In this document: piece after piece, positions 34,457 to 44,825 of the stretch | Layout: the number at the start of each line of letters is the position of its first letter | Numbering within the stretch: position 1 is the stretch's first letter | NCBI RefSeq assembly: GCF_030247185.1 | Contig: NC_080572.1 | Span: forward strand, 171,746,975 to 171,810,974 | Direction of reading: 5' to 3' | DNA: 64,000 nt | Origin: Malaya genurostris | Lineage: Eukaryota; Arthropoda; Insecta; Diptera; Culicidae | The notes under the pieces: model-generated | Databases searched by the model: none | The model's input: only the letters and a program-made list of their open reading frames with translations | What the model was told of the DNA's origin: nothing | Made by a program: the position numbers and the translations under genes

Positions 34457-36869
34457 AAAAAGGCGGGTGAGTAATGTCAGAGACATAACTGGATGTCGTG
34501 AATACGAAAACAACTGACATGTTCCTTAACACTTCCGAATATCAATTAGGTGATCAATTGTATAAATTATGCAAGCATTCCCTTTTTTCGCATTTTTCGC
34601 AAAAACAAAGAAGGCTTCACTTGATCTCGATTACTGTGAATTTCACACAGCAAAAAGTGCACAAATCTAATCAAACAGTTCTAGATTTGCACTAAACTGA
34701 GGTTTTTTACCTTCGATTTGCGAAGAAGAAATCCTAATAGTTCTTTAGGAAACTTTTAGAAACGTTTAGTTGTCCTCTTTTCGTTGTTTTTTCACCAATG
34801 CAAACAACTGGCAGCTGTGATGTAATCGCTCTTGTCGGAAGCGAAACTAGCTTTGCAAACGATACACAATACATCTGCTCGCATTGGCGATAGAATCCAA
34901 ACAGATAGCATTTTTGTTAAGAGGTTTCTTTTTACGTGATTTCGTTTGTAGCTTTTTCACTAATAGGCGGTCCTAACGGCTATAAAAATAGCAGCATATA
35001 GAATTTTAATGTCGATTATTTCATTTTGGATTTGCATTTGATTGAAAGAAACTATCAGGATGCTGTACGGGATTCATTTCTGCCTTTCAGAAGGACCAAA
35101 TTGTGGAACTCACTACGATATTAAGCACTGTTCGGAACATTTTTCTCGAACAATTTGTTATACAGCAGCAGATATTTTGTTCTCTTCCTCAGAACGCGTT
35201 CTGATTGGCTGGTGTTGACATGGGTCAAATGAGACAGGTTTTTAAATAGTGTACTGTAGAAATACTTCAATGATGTTGCTATACACGTTTAAGTTGAAAA
35301 ATTTTAATTCTATTGGTAGTTAGATTATATAAATCCTTTCACAGATCACTGAGCTATGAGCTTTGAGCTTTAAAAATACGAGAAAGTCAAACGCGCCTTA
35401 TGAATTATCCTCTTTGATACTTGTTTATACCAAACATTTCAGAAAATTTTAATTTTGAATTGTTTGAGATTATGTCGCGCAACTGAAAATTTTATCATAA
35501 AATTGTGATCATATTTCCGATGGCATGTAGCAAAAATTTTGTTGATTCGTTAGATACAACGCGAGATATTCACGATCAAAAACTTATCACTCTCTCAGAG
35601 GGTTAATTTTGAAAAGGCGCCCCATAGTAAAGTAAGTCGTATTCACGACAAAAAATTTCTCACAAATGTTCAAACTACTTACACTTGAAGGACTCACAGT
35701 TCACCATTTTCAAAACTGATTTTTGTCGTGAATACGACTTACTTTACTATGGGGTGCCTTTTCAAAATCTACCATCTGAGAGAGTGATAAGTTTTTGATC
35801 GTGAATATCTCATGTTGTATCTAACGAATCAACATAATTTTTGCTACATGCCATTGGAAATATGATCACATTTTTATGTTAAAATATTCAGTTGTGTGAC
35901 TTAATCTCAAATAATTCAAAATTAAACTTTTCTTAAATGTTTGGTATAAACGAGTATCAAAGAGGATAATTCATAAGGCGCGTTTGCCTTTCTCGTATTT
36001 TTAAAGCTCATAGCTCAGTGATCTGTGAAAGGGTTTACATAATCTAACTACCAATAGAATCTAAATTTTTCAACTTAAACGTGAAAAAGCATTGAAATAT
36101 TTCAATAATACACTATTGAAAAACCTGTCTCATTTGACCCATGTCAACACCAGCCAATCATAACGCGTTCTGAGGAAGAGAATAAAATATCTGCTGCTGT
36201 ACAACAAATCGTTCGAGAAAATGTTCCGAACAGTGTTTAATATCGTAGTGAGTTCCACAATTTGGTCCTTCTGAATGGCAGGAATGAATCTCGTACAGCA
36301 TCCGAATTGTTTTTCAATAAAATGCAAATCCGAAATGAAATAATCAACATTAAAATTCTTTATGCTGCTATTTTTATAGCCGTTAGCCTCTCAACTAAAA
36401 TTGGATCAGTTTGGATTCTATGGCCACTTCGAGCAGATGTATTTTGTGTCGTTTGAAAAGCTAGTTTCGCTTCGACAAGAGCGATTACGTCACAGCTGCC
36501 AGTCATTTGCATTGGTGAAAAAGCAACGGTGGAGAGCATTACACAAAATCAGCCGTTCTAATGGCTCTAAAAGTTTTCTAAGGAACTATTAGGATTTGTT
36601 GTTCGCAAATCGAAAGGAAATATCCTCAGTTTAGTGCAAATCTAGAACTGTTGGATTTGATTTGTGCACTTTTCGCTGTGTGAAATTCACAGTAATCGAG
36701 ATCAAGTGATGTCTTCTTTGTTTTTGAGAAAAATGTGGAAAAAGGGAATGCTTGCATAATTCATATAATTGATCAACTAATTGATATTCGGAAGTGTTAA
36801 GGAATGTGTCAGTTGTTTTCGTATTCACGACATCCAGTTATGTCTCTGACATTACCCACCCGCCTTTTT
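34457..36869. repeat. 2.4 kb foldback (long inverted repeat)
   Basis: The left arm 34457-35654 and right arm 35721-36869 are reverse complements at roughly 90 percent identity, with a 66 bp loop (35655-35720). Outer ends read AAAAAGGCGGGTGAGTAATG; inner ends read CATAGTAAAGTAAGTCGTAT followed by TCACGACAAAAA. Each arm carries a similar 65-codon open frame (34498-34695 plus; 36631-36828 minus), probably by chance. The structure is that of a Foldback-like or giant-TIR element. No flanking duplication was identified. Confidence 0.9.
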
Positions 36870-37359
36870 CACACCGGGAATACACGTGAATTATTTGATG
36901 TTTGGTCAATTCACGTAAACGAACCTATGATACTCTATTAATTTTAGGGGATGTTCGTGATTTTTCAAGTGATTCTAATGTGAATTTTTATTTGTGTGTC
37001 AAAATAATGAGCACGCTTACTTGTGGTTCTAAAGAATTGGATCAAAAGTCGCACTGTTTCGTAAAAACCATACCTACCCAAAATTGAATACAACGGGTAT
37101 TACGACATTTTGGATAAATATGCTTCTCGAAAAAATTGAGTAGATATTACTCCCTTTTGTTGACATTTGTAAATGAGTATAAAGTACCAAAGACATTGGA
37201 AATCTATTCATGCTTCACAGTGTATTTATATGTTTAAATGTAAACAAGCATTTTAATGTATTTTACTTACAAACTAGAGCCTGATACGCTCTGTCTAGCT
37301 CGCTATCTAAAACACTTTATTTTTTCCATCCTGAATTCTGGTAAACTTTTTACTACTCA

Positions 37360-37561
37360 TTCGGGTCGGGTACGGGTACAGGAAATTTTTAATCGGGTAC
37401 GGGTAAAATTTTTTATTTTTTATCGGGTACGGGTCGGGTACGGGTAATTTTTTTTTATTATTGATCGGGTACGGGTAATTTTTTTAAATTTTTAATCGGG
37501 TACGGGTAATTTTTTTTCCTGATCACTCGGGTACGGGTCGGGTTCGGGTATAAGAATTTCT
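37360..37561 (+). repeat. Right subterminal G-rich array of the hAT-like element
   Basis: Five to six units of TCGGGTACGGGTAA with T-rich spacers, G-rich on the plus strand like most of the left array (direct, not inverted, relative to it). It ends in GGTCGGGTTCGGGTATAAG just before the right terminal repeat. Confidence 0.9.
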
Positions 37562-37586
37562 ATACCCGACCATCTCTAGTTTGCAG

Positions 37587-39116
37587 TTTGCTAACCATAG
37601 AATCTTTTAGAAACACTTGGTTCACTCAGCGGTAAAATTAATCTCAATTAAATTGTGCAAGCAAATAAATCGTCACGAAATACAGTGAAATAATGGGAAA
37701 AATCCAACAACATGAAGTGCACTTGCATCCCACCAACTACCGGACAAGTAAACCGACACAAGTTATGATGCTTTTACATTCCATCATCTTCCCCGAATCA
37801 GCAGCAGCAGCAGCATCGGAAGGAGCAGAAGCACATCAACGTTCATGTGTAAGGTTTCGGCAAGGAGTGGTTTGGACCATTTCTGCCAGAGTCGATGCGA
37901 AGTAAACAAACCGGAAGAGCGGTGTGCAGTAGAGTTGAGTGCATTCTAGTTACGGCCTACGATGCGATGCAGCCTGAGACGCGATCCAGTCCAGATGATG
38001 ACTACTTGCGGTGATGAAATGTTGGTATGGGTATCTCTCGTGGCAAGTAAACCATTATGAAAAAAAAAGATTTGCTCCAAGAATAGCAGTGGTGTTTCTT
38101 ATTGAGGCGATGCAGGCCGTATTTCATGTGCTTAGGTAGTTTATTTTCCAGTAAAATAAAATCCGAATCACCTACGTGGGTTCCGTCATGGGTATGAAGT
38201 TGACCATTTGTTTTTCGCCAAAAAATATTAAATTCACACAAAGTAACAGTCGTATCAGAATTACCTAAACCATTGCCAGGATGCGCAGGGTCGTTACAGT
38301 CGACTACATGCCGGAATGAGTACTCGTCCATCAGCCATGCATAAAGTTTAATTTAAACTTAGGGGCGGAAATGTAACTTGAGCGATGGAGTAAAGCATCA
38401 TCAGCATCAGTGGGAGTGAGATTCGAGTTTTCTTTATCTGTTTACTTGTGGTTGCTTTCTGCCGCAATCCAAGCTGCTGGCATCAGTGGTGATGAAGAAA
38501 ACTCGCTCCGTTGCTGAAAATGCTATCCCAAGACTCGTTAGTTATTATTTATTGTCGGTTTCCAGCTCGCTGCAAGTAGGCAAATAAATTTTCATTTAAT
38601 TTAGAAACATAAATTAAACCAGAACTACGTCAACAGCTCAGTCGGCGTTTGACGTTGCACTGATGGGATCACAAAGTGGTTATTCTGTGGAAAAGCTCAT
38701 AAAATTTACTCAAGATAGCACTGGAAGGGTCACGTCATCCTCGACCTTGTGCTACGCTTTTTTCCGTGAAAAGCTCTCACAAGTAAAAACCAATTGATGT
38801 TTCAATTTTTAACAGTGTTTTGGTTATTTCGAAAACTTACATAAGTACAGTAATTGAAGAGCAAATTCTAAATCTAAACACAGTTTTAAACATATTTGTT
38901 TTCATAAACTTTATTAAACAATGTTGTTTCATACAATTAGTTGGTTACTCTGTCCTAATTGTGTACTGAATGAGGGGTCAGTACCTCGCTATGAGTCCTT
39001 CTCAACGGAGCATAAAATTTGTAGATGTCCTAAAAAATCTGCGCAGTCGATGTTACCACCAACAGTATCGAACATTAAAAGACGCAGCAGAGTAATTCCA
39101 TTTGAAATAACAGGAC
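37587..39116. other. No defended gene; weak coding candidates
   Basis: A 70-codon plus frame at 37693-37905 has an upstream AATACAGTGAAATAATGGG context and an alanine run (GCAGCAGCAGCAGCA). It is unlike any family I know. The minus frame at 38002-38331 is listed separately. The rest (38340-39110) shows no motif. Confidence 0.4.
38002..38331 (-). CDS. Hypothetical 109-residue frame (weak)
   Basis: The open frame begins MDEYSFRHVVDCNDPAHPGN and contains TLCEFNIFWRK, HDGTHVGDSDFILLENK and LPKHMKYGLHRLNKKHHC. Composition is more protein-like than most short frames here, with balanced charge and several His, Asp and Gly. No domain is recognised. A GGTAAT at a codon boundary near residue 22 could be a splice donor. 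It could equally be chance or a fossil. Confidence 0.2.
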   Translation of the reverse strand: MDEYSFRHVVDCNDPAHPGNGLGNSDTTVTLCEFNIFWRKTNGQLHTHDGTHVGDSDFILLENKLPKHMKYGLHRLNKKHHCYSWSKSFFFIMVYLPREIPIPTFHHRK

Positions 39117-39156
39117 CTTACCTTACCTAACAGCTATAGTCCTGGGGTGTCCTTTG

Positions 39157-40440
39157 CTATATCAAGCATACGTCTCCACATAACTCTCGCTGCGCTTCTC
39201 TTTTTCTTTTACCAGTCGGATTAGATTCAAGAACCATTTTTACTGGGCTGTCGTCCGACATCCTTATGACATGTCCAGCCCATCGTAGACGTCCGATTGT
39301 TGCTGCCCGTACGATTGGTGGATCTCCTAGCAGCTGTTGCAATTCGTGATTCATACGCCGTCTGCACGTTCCATCTTCCATCTGCACTCCGCCATAGATG
39401 GTCCTCAGTACCTTTCTTTCGAAAACACTGAGGGCGCGTTGGTCCTCTGCCAATATAGTCCAGGTCTCGTGGCCATAGTGAACAACCGGTCTAATGAGCG
39501 TTTTGTAGATGGTCAATTTCGTGCGGTTGCATACTTTTCTCGATCGAATGGCTTTTCTGAGTCCAAAGTACGCACGATTCCCTGCCAAAATACGTCTCTG
39601 TATTTCTCTGCTGGTGTCATTGTCAGCGGTCACCAGCGAGCCCAAATACACAAATTCGTCAACCACCTCGATATCGTCACCGTCTATCAATATTCGTGGT
39701 GGGAGGCGTAGTGATTCTTCTCTAGAGCCTCTTCCTCTCATGTATTTTGTTTTCGACGCATTTATGGCCAGTCCGATACGCCTAGCTTCAGCTTTCAGTC
39801 CGATGTAGGTTTCCGTCATCTTCTCAAGCTAACGTATTACAATATCAATATCGTCAGCGAAGCCAAAAAGTTGTACGGACTTTCGGAAGATCGTTCCACT
39901 CGTGTCGATCCTCGCTCTTCGAATCACACCTTCCAGGGCAATATTGAACAAGATACAAGAAAGACCATCACCTTGACGTAGCCCTCTCCGAGATTCGAAG
40001 GGACTCGAGAGCGTCCCAGATACTCGGACGTAGCACATCACTCTATCCATCATTGCTTTGACCAATCGCGTCAGTTTATCCGGGAAACCGTATTCGTGCA
40101 TTATCTGCCATAGCTGTTCTCGATCGATTGTGTCGTATGCCGCTTTGAAGTCAATGAATAGGTGATGCGTGGGTACGTTGTATTCACGACACTTCTGGAG
40201 TACTTGTCTTATCGCGAATAAGTGATCCGTAGTGGCGCGGGCTCCAGTAAATCCCGCTTGGTACGGCCCTACGAATTCCTTAGCTATTTGTGATAGACGA
40301 CGGCAAACATTTGGGAGAGTACCTTGTAGGCGGTGTTCAGCAAAGTGATTGCGCGGTAATTGCAACAGTCTAGCTTATCGCCCTTTTTGTAGACGGGACA
40401 TACTACTCCATCCATCCATTCCTGCTGTAGAATCTCCTCC
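39157..40440 (-). pseudogene. RTE family 2 copy B: RT core and C-terminal domain
   Basis: Two long frames separated by one stop (near 39829) and an upstream frameshift. The first (40365-39829) holds PYQAGFTGARATTDHLFAIR, FKAAYDTIDREQLWQIM, RRGLRQGDGLSCILFNIALEG and the catalytic FGFADDIDIVIR. The second (39819-39157) holds ARRIGLAINASKTKYMRG, EFVYLGSLVTADNDTSREIQ, VVHYGHETWTI and the C-terminal LRTIYGGVQMEDGTCRRRMN and DDSPVKMVLESNPTGK blocks. It closely resembles copy A but keeps the HYGHETW region that A lacks. Confidence 0.92.
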
Positions 40441-40442
40441 TT

Positions 40443-41030
40443 CTAAATCCTAGAGATCATCCAGTGCAGCGCTCTAGCCAGTGCCTCTTCTCCATGTTTG
40501 AGCAGCTCGCCTGGTAACTGGTCATTGTCGGCGGCTTTGTTGTTCCTCAGCTTGCCGATCTCCTCTATTATCTCCAACAGATCAGGGCCTGGGAATCTAT
40601 CGTCGAATGAGCGTGCACCCAGATTGATTCCTGTACCGTTCTCTGTATCTAGTGCTCCGCCATTCAGATGCTCGTCATAGTACTGCTTCCACCTGTCGAT
40701 CACCTCACGTTCGTTTGTGAGAAGGTTACCACTGGTATCTCTGCACATTTCGGCCTGTGGCGTAAAGCCTCTACGTGAGCGGTTCACCTTCTCATACAAT
40801 TTCCGTGTATCATTTGCGCGGTACAGCTGTTCCATCGCTTCGCGATCTTGGTCTTCCTGGTGGCGCTTTTTCCTCCGGAAAACCGTGTTCTGTCTGTTCC
40901 GTGCCTGTCTGTATCGTTCCTCGTTCGCTCTTGTGCGGTGTTGTAGCATCCTCACCCTTGCTGCATTCTTCTCTTCGACCAACTGCTGACATTCGCCGTC
41001 AAACCATTAATTTCCTCGATTCGATAACCT
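40443..41030 (-). pseudogene. RTE family 2 copy B: linker and RT start
   Basis: Open for 179 codons. It contains EEKNAARVRMLQHRTRANEE, the RRKKRHQEDQDREAMEQLY helix-rich linker, LLTNEREVIDRWKQYYDEHL and then GKLRNNKAADNDQLPGELLK, where Asp replaces the Gly of KAAGND. It ends at a stop near 40443, within the KIWEEEILPQ block, where copy A also carries a nearby stop. Confidence 0.9.
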
Positions 41031-41049
41031 CGTACCTATTACGGTTGAA

Positions 41050-41900
41050 GCAGTGCTACTCACAGCGGATCTTATATTCCTTCAGCCGTCTTCAAGAGTC
41101 GCCGCAACAAGCTGCTCTTCCGTTGGTAGCACTAACTCCAGTTGTTGCGCGTATTCCTCTGCAGTACGAACGCTACGTAGCTGCTCGAGATTGAATCCCA
41201 GCGTTTCTGTGCGACGAGTGTTGTGCACCGTGGATAGTTTTGAGCGCATACAAACTGCAACAAGGTAGTGGTCAGAATCAATGTTGGCACTGCGGTAGGT
41301 GCGGACATTGATGACGTCGGAGAAGAATCGCCCGTCTATGAGAACGTGGTCGATTTGATTTTCCGTATGTTGATCAGGTGATCTCCAGGTGGCTCTGTGG
41401 ATATCTTTGTGGAGGAAGAAGGTGCTTCGAACTACCATTCCTCGGGAGGCTGCAAAGTTCAAAGGCTCGTCATCGGGTCTTGTCTAATGTGGGCAGTGCA
41501 TATTGATGATGCTGTAATTGAAGAAACGACCCTCGATCTTCAATTTTATTTATTTATTTATGTATTTTAATCAACAGACAAACTAAAGTCCTAATGATTA
41601 TTTCTAAGAATATTCAAAAAATTCGCTTTTATTCTGCTACGAGGAAAATGGAAATCGAATCCCATCGATACGCCATTGAAGGTACGCACATTCTATCACT
41701 GATTGACTGCCACCCAATCATGCGCTGGCGCATCTTGCCCAACACTACAAATCTTGTTCTTAGAACGCTGGTTGTCCCACAGCTCTGGTAGAAGGTAGCC
41801 GCTCGATGCCCACTTTTCCACACCTTCTGTCCCGTCCAACAAAGTTCCTGCAATGCTACGACATCGAATCCGCGGATTTGAAGCTCATCATGCAGCATTC
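41050..41900 (-). pseudogene. RTE family 2 copy B: APE endonuclease (interrupted)
   Basis: Blocks on the minus strand: GFDVVALQELCWTGQKVWKS (catalytic Glu), TRFVVLGKMRQRMIGWQSIS, then the inserted LINE tail. Next comes IEGRFFNYSI, with a deletion of the GDxNA region. FFLHKDIHRATWRSPDQHTE and NQIDHVLIDGRFFSDVINVR follow, ending in NIDSDHYLVAVCMRSKL with the terminal SDH intact. The missing central segment and the insertion make it non-functional. Confidence 0.9.
41539..41694 (-). mobile_element. Short LINE 3' tail inserted in RTE copy B
   Basis: About 150 bp on the minus strand ending TTTGTCTGTTGATTAAAATA followed by (AAATA)n. It breaks the endonuclease between SDRMC and EGRFFNYS. The same 3' end, in plus orientation, is at 51600-51745. 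Likely a severely 5'-truncated Jockey/CR1-like insertion. Confidence 0.8.
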
Positions 41901-42469
41901 GGTCGTATCCTGGGAAGCCCAGCGATTTGCAGTTCCATGTGCCAAGCTTCCAATCGTAATCCTTATTTCGTCGCGTAAGTCTTTGCCGATTATTCCGATT
42001 CGTATTTATATTCGTAACAAGTGTTTTCCGGGCGGCTTGTTAGGCCTGCACCAACTTCCTGTCTCGCCGGAGGGCCATCGTGTCAGCACTGTTTTGAGTC
42101 CCACACTGACACAAGGATGGTAATCAGGCGCTCCTAACATGGAGAACAGACGCTGTTTCGAGCCGCCCCAACATGGAAACAGACGCTCGGGTAGGCTTGC
42201 TCTCTGTAAAGAGAAAGTAAGCCCGCCCTTCCCTGTCAGCATACGACCAAGGTCCCACCGGGGTTGGTTAGCCGATCTTTCCTATGGTTACTCGCACCCC
42301 AGCCGGCACCGCGGAGAGGTAGGGATAGGAGCTACTGGACAAGAGACTAAGAACCACATTGGGGCCTGAATTGCGCATTGTCCAGTCGTTTACCAACCAA
42401 AATATACCGGTGATACCGGTAATAGGTAAAACCAAGTGAAGTGAAGTGAATGTGAAAGTGGAAGTGAAA

Positions 42470-42670
42470 ACGGTAATAAGGGTCTGCATCTGTGAAGACC
42501 AGCCAGAAGCATTGCAAGAGCTACCAATACATCCCAAAAAAGTCACTGTTTGGTGTGGATTTTGGGCCGGTGGTTGGTTATTCGTGAAGTACCGGCCGAT
42601 ATGTTGGAGAAAGTGTGCCAAAAGAAGACCTTGAGCATGTGCCATCTAAAGCGGAGCCGCGGCCAACCAG
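42470..42670 (+). pseudogene. DD41D-type transposase remnant, internally deleted
   Basis: Reads CEDQPEALQELPIHPKKVTV then WCGFWAGG, then jumps to EVPADMLEKVCQK, and ends near a degenerate HLKRSRGQ. This is the same protein family as the element at 48007-48931 but another member. The middle, including the QDGATCH block, is gone. No terminal repeats were found. Confidence 0.85.
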
Positions 42671-42714
42671 TGAACTATGTTTCTTCATTCTACGGCAATT
42701 CATGAACTATATCG

Positions 42715-42857
42715 CCCTTATTCTGAATAACGTCGTATCGATTTTACGATCGTATTTCATTTGTATTCCTAATAACGCTAGCAAAATTAAAGGGAGCTAG
42801 GATTCGATTGAACCACATTCGATCGAAAAATCAATACGTCGTTATTCAAAATAAGGG
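42715..42857. mobile_element. 143 bp MITE
   Basis: Inverted ends of about 38 bp: CCCTTATTCTGAATAACGTC at the left and, reversed, CCCTTATTTTGAATAACGAC at the right, about 85-90 percent identical. A direct TATATC flanks it on both sides (42708-42713, with one extra G, and 42858-42863). No coding capacity; superfamily undetermined. Confidence 0.8.
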
Positions 42858-42986
42858 TATATCTTTATCGTACGACAAAAATATTGAATAATCCACTTAA
42901 ATTAAGAAAATGAATCTTTGTATACCCCAGAAACAGAGCACGGAAGGGAAACTTTCCATTAATATATGAAAATTATTCTAATAAAT

Positions 42987-43268
42987 CAGGGGTTCCCGAA
43001 GTGGTCGATATAGACCCCTTGGGGTCGATATCCTTTTTTTCGGGGGTCGACGTAAACGAAAACTGACTATGGGGGTCGACGAGGTCTAGAAATCGACCCC
43101 CTATTGTTTGATATAAGTTGTTTTTTGAAATATTCACGCTAAAAACTTGTGTTTATTTGACCAAAATGCAAGAAATTGAATTTTCAAAGAAATTTGTTGA
43201 TGGGGGTCTGAGGCCTAAGTTAATTTTAGTAAAGGGGTCCATAACACAAAATAGTTTGGGAACCCCTG
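42987..43268. mobile_element. hAT-like MITE, 282 bp
   Basis: Ends CAGGGGTTCCC (42987-42997) and GGGAACCCCTG (43258-43268) are perfect 11 bp inverted repeats of the CAGGGGTTC type common in hAT elements. The interior has several GGGGTCGA/GACCCC words. The expected 8 bp duplication is not clear; only TAAAT is shared by both flanks. Confidence 0.8.
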
Positions 43269-43338
43269 TAAATTCAGAGACTAAAGTCTTTATTTCACAG
43301 GAAATTGTCCTGCAGATTCGTGTAAAATTATTTTGAAT

Positions 43339-43945
43339 TTAGTTATTTTGGTTTATCCAGTAGTTCACAATAAAACTAGAATCGGTTTCAAGATCGTGAT
43401 CCGACAATCTCTGTTTCCGAGTTCTCAAATGTTTAGCATTTTCATGCACACTAAACAGATGACAGTTTTCACCTGCAAGGTTATGTGCACTGCTGATTCG
43501 GTACTGGGCCAGCATGCATAGAATATGTAACTTCAACATTCGTTTCGGTACCGTACTCTCAAGGAACGATGAATGAAAATTTGTCAATTTATTATGAATT
43601 GATGAAAGGAGCTCGTCCATATTATTCCATATCTTCTGGAACTCGAGTGTACGGATTTTGGAATAGTGCTGCTAGGGCGGATATGTCCAATAAAAGGAAT
43701 TTAATATGAAGCTTAGAAATTGATATGGATGCTTCGAAATTTTCAAAACTGGAATCGAGAGAAATTCGTACGACATTGATGTTAATTTTAAAGTTTAGTT
43801 CCCGTTTCTTAACCACGGAATAACAAAAATTGCACTTTAACTGGTGATCAGTATGGTAAGTGTTTAAAAACTGACAACCCTCACTGCTGGTCATTGTCGG
43901 CAATAGGAGAACATAGCAATTCGCAAAAAGATGGAAGAAGAGCAA
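43339..43945 (-). other. Possible decayed protein-coding stretch (unrecognised)
   Basis: Two adjacent minus-strand frames (43945-43622, 107 codons; 43620-43339, 93 codons) meet at a one-base frame change near 43622. Together they read like one protein segment: ISKLHIKFLLLDISALAALF, NPYTRVPEDME, DELLSSIHNKLTNFHSSFLE and RMLKLHILCMLAQYRI. I recognise no family. It could be a host pseudogene, an exon with a sequencing error, or chance. Confidence 0.25.
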
Positions 43946-44825
43946 AATTATTCCGTGATTACAAAATTTGATTCCGTTTCGAACAGCAAAACTGTTATTA
44001 GCCTATCAGCGTAATTAAATTTTGAGCTATGGATGGACAGTCGTGTCTAGCCTGGGGAACGTTTCCGGGAAAAGGCGATTCAGTAGAATACACTGTATAG
44101 GCGTCTATCTGTTAGGTGGCACTCGTCTCGAATGCAAACACTAGGGTGGGCTACGAACTAAAACTCAAATTGAAGTAAATTTATCCGGCATACATATATT
44201 TGGATGTCAATCACCATGTTTCGTGCCTGAGTTTTTTTTAGATTATTCTTCAACACTCCTGTATGTAGATCCGTTGCTTGTTTCGTCCGAGACACCAGTT
44301 TAGGCATTACATTTCATGTGTAATAGCAAAGTGGTCTGCGAACAGCATTAACATTACGTCTGATTAGTGGTTCAAATTGAACTGCAGAGTCTTGCATTAG
44401 GTAGTTCAATTTGAACTGCTATGCACTGATGAGTCAAAGACGAAACGTAAGCGTATGAAAAAGCATAAATTTGGGGTTAAAAATGAAATTTTCCCTTCAA
44501 ATTATCACTATCACGAACTTGCCTGACCGATACAGAAATGGTCAATCTATTACGTCAAGAGAATCACGTTCAAAATGAGAATATTAGAATTCTCAGCCTC
44601 TGCTTCTCGAGCCAATCCGAAGGTGCACCCAGAATTATTACAGCATCATTTCCCCTGATGAAATCCGTTAGAAACCACCATTCGCTGCACATTGGATTTG
44701 AATTACATGGATCGTCAGCTACGATTTCATAAAAGCCGACTACAATAGTATCATTGTTTTTCTTTCTAACTTGACCTGGAATGAAATTCTTGACAACGAC
44801 GATGTTAATTTTGCGACTTAAACCT
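43946..44825. other. No gene recognised; small palindromes
   Basis: Two AGTTCAAATTGAACT-like palindromes lie at about 44370-44385 and 44402-44418, followed by CACTGATGAGTCAAAGACGA. Otherwise AT-rich with short frames only. Confidence 0.45.

Larger units (their letters stand above)
33086..37578. mobile_element. hAT-like element, 4.5 kb, non-autonomous
   Basis: Perfect 17 bp terminal inverted repeats TAGAGATGGTCGGGTAT (33086-33102; reverse at 37562-37578) and a perfect 8 bp target-site duplication GTTTGCAG (33078-33085 and 37579-37586) define the element. The TA(G)-starting ends with an 8 bp duplication fit the hAT superfamily. Just inside each end lies an array of GGGTACGGGT/TCGGGT words. No transposase motif was seen, so it would need a transposase supplied elsewhere. 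The interior holds a 257 bp MITE and a 2.4 kb foldback, so the element was smaller when first formed. Confidence 0.88.
39117..42380 (-). mobile_element. RTE-type LINE, family 2, copy B (full length-sized)
   Basis: About 3.26 kb on the minus strand, the size expected of a complete RTE. It has a 5' region of about 450 bp (41930-42380, GC-richer, with GGTGCCGGCTGGGGTGCGAG), endonuclease, linker, RT, C-terminal domain and a 3' tail of AGGTAAGGTAAGG at 39117-39130. The tail and last 150 bp match copy A at 18130-18284. A short LINE tail (about 41539-41694) is inserted in the endonuclease. No TSD found, which is usual for RTE. Confidence 0.9.

Noticed and set aside
34498..36828. A conserved 65-residue protein on both arms of the foldback
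   Set aside because: The two frames are mirror images because the arms are inverted copies; length and composition are expected by chance and no start context or motif is seen.
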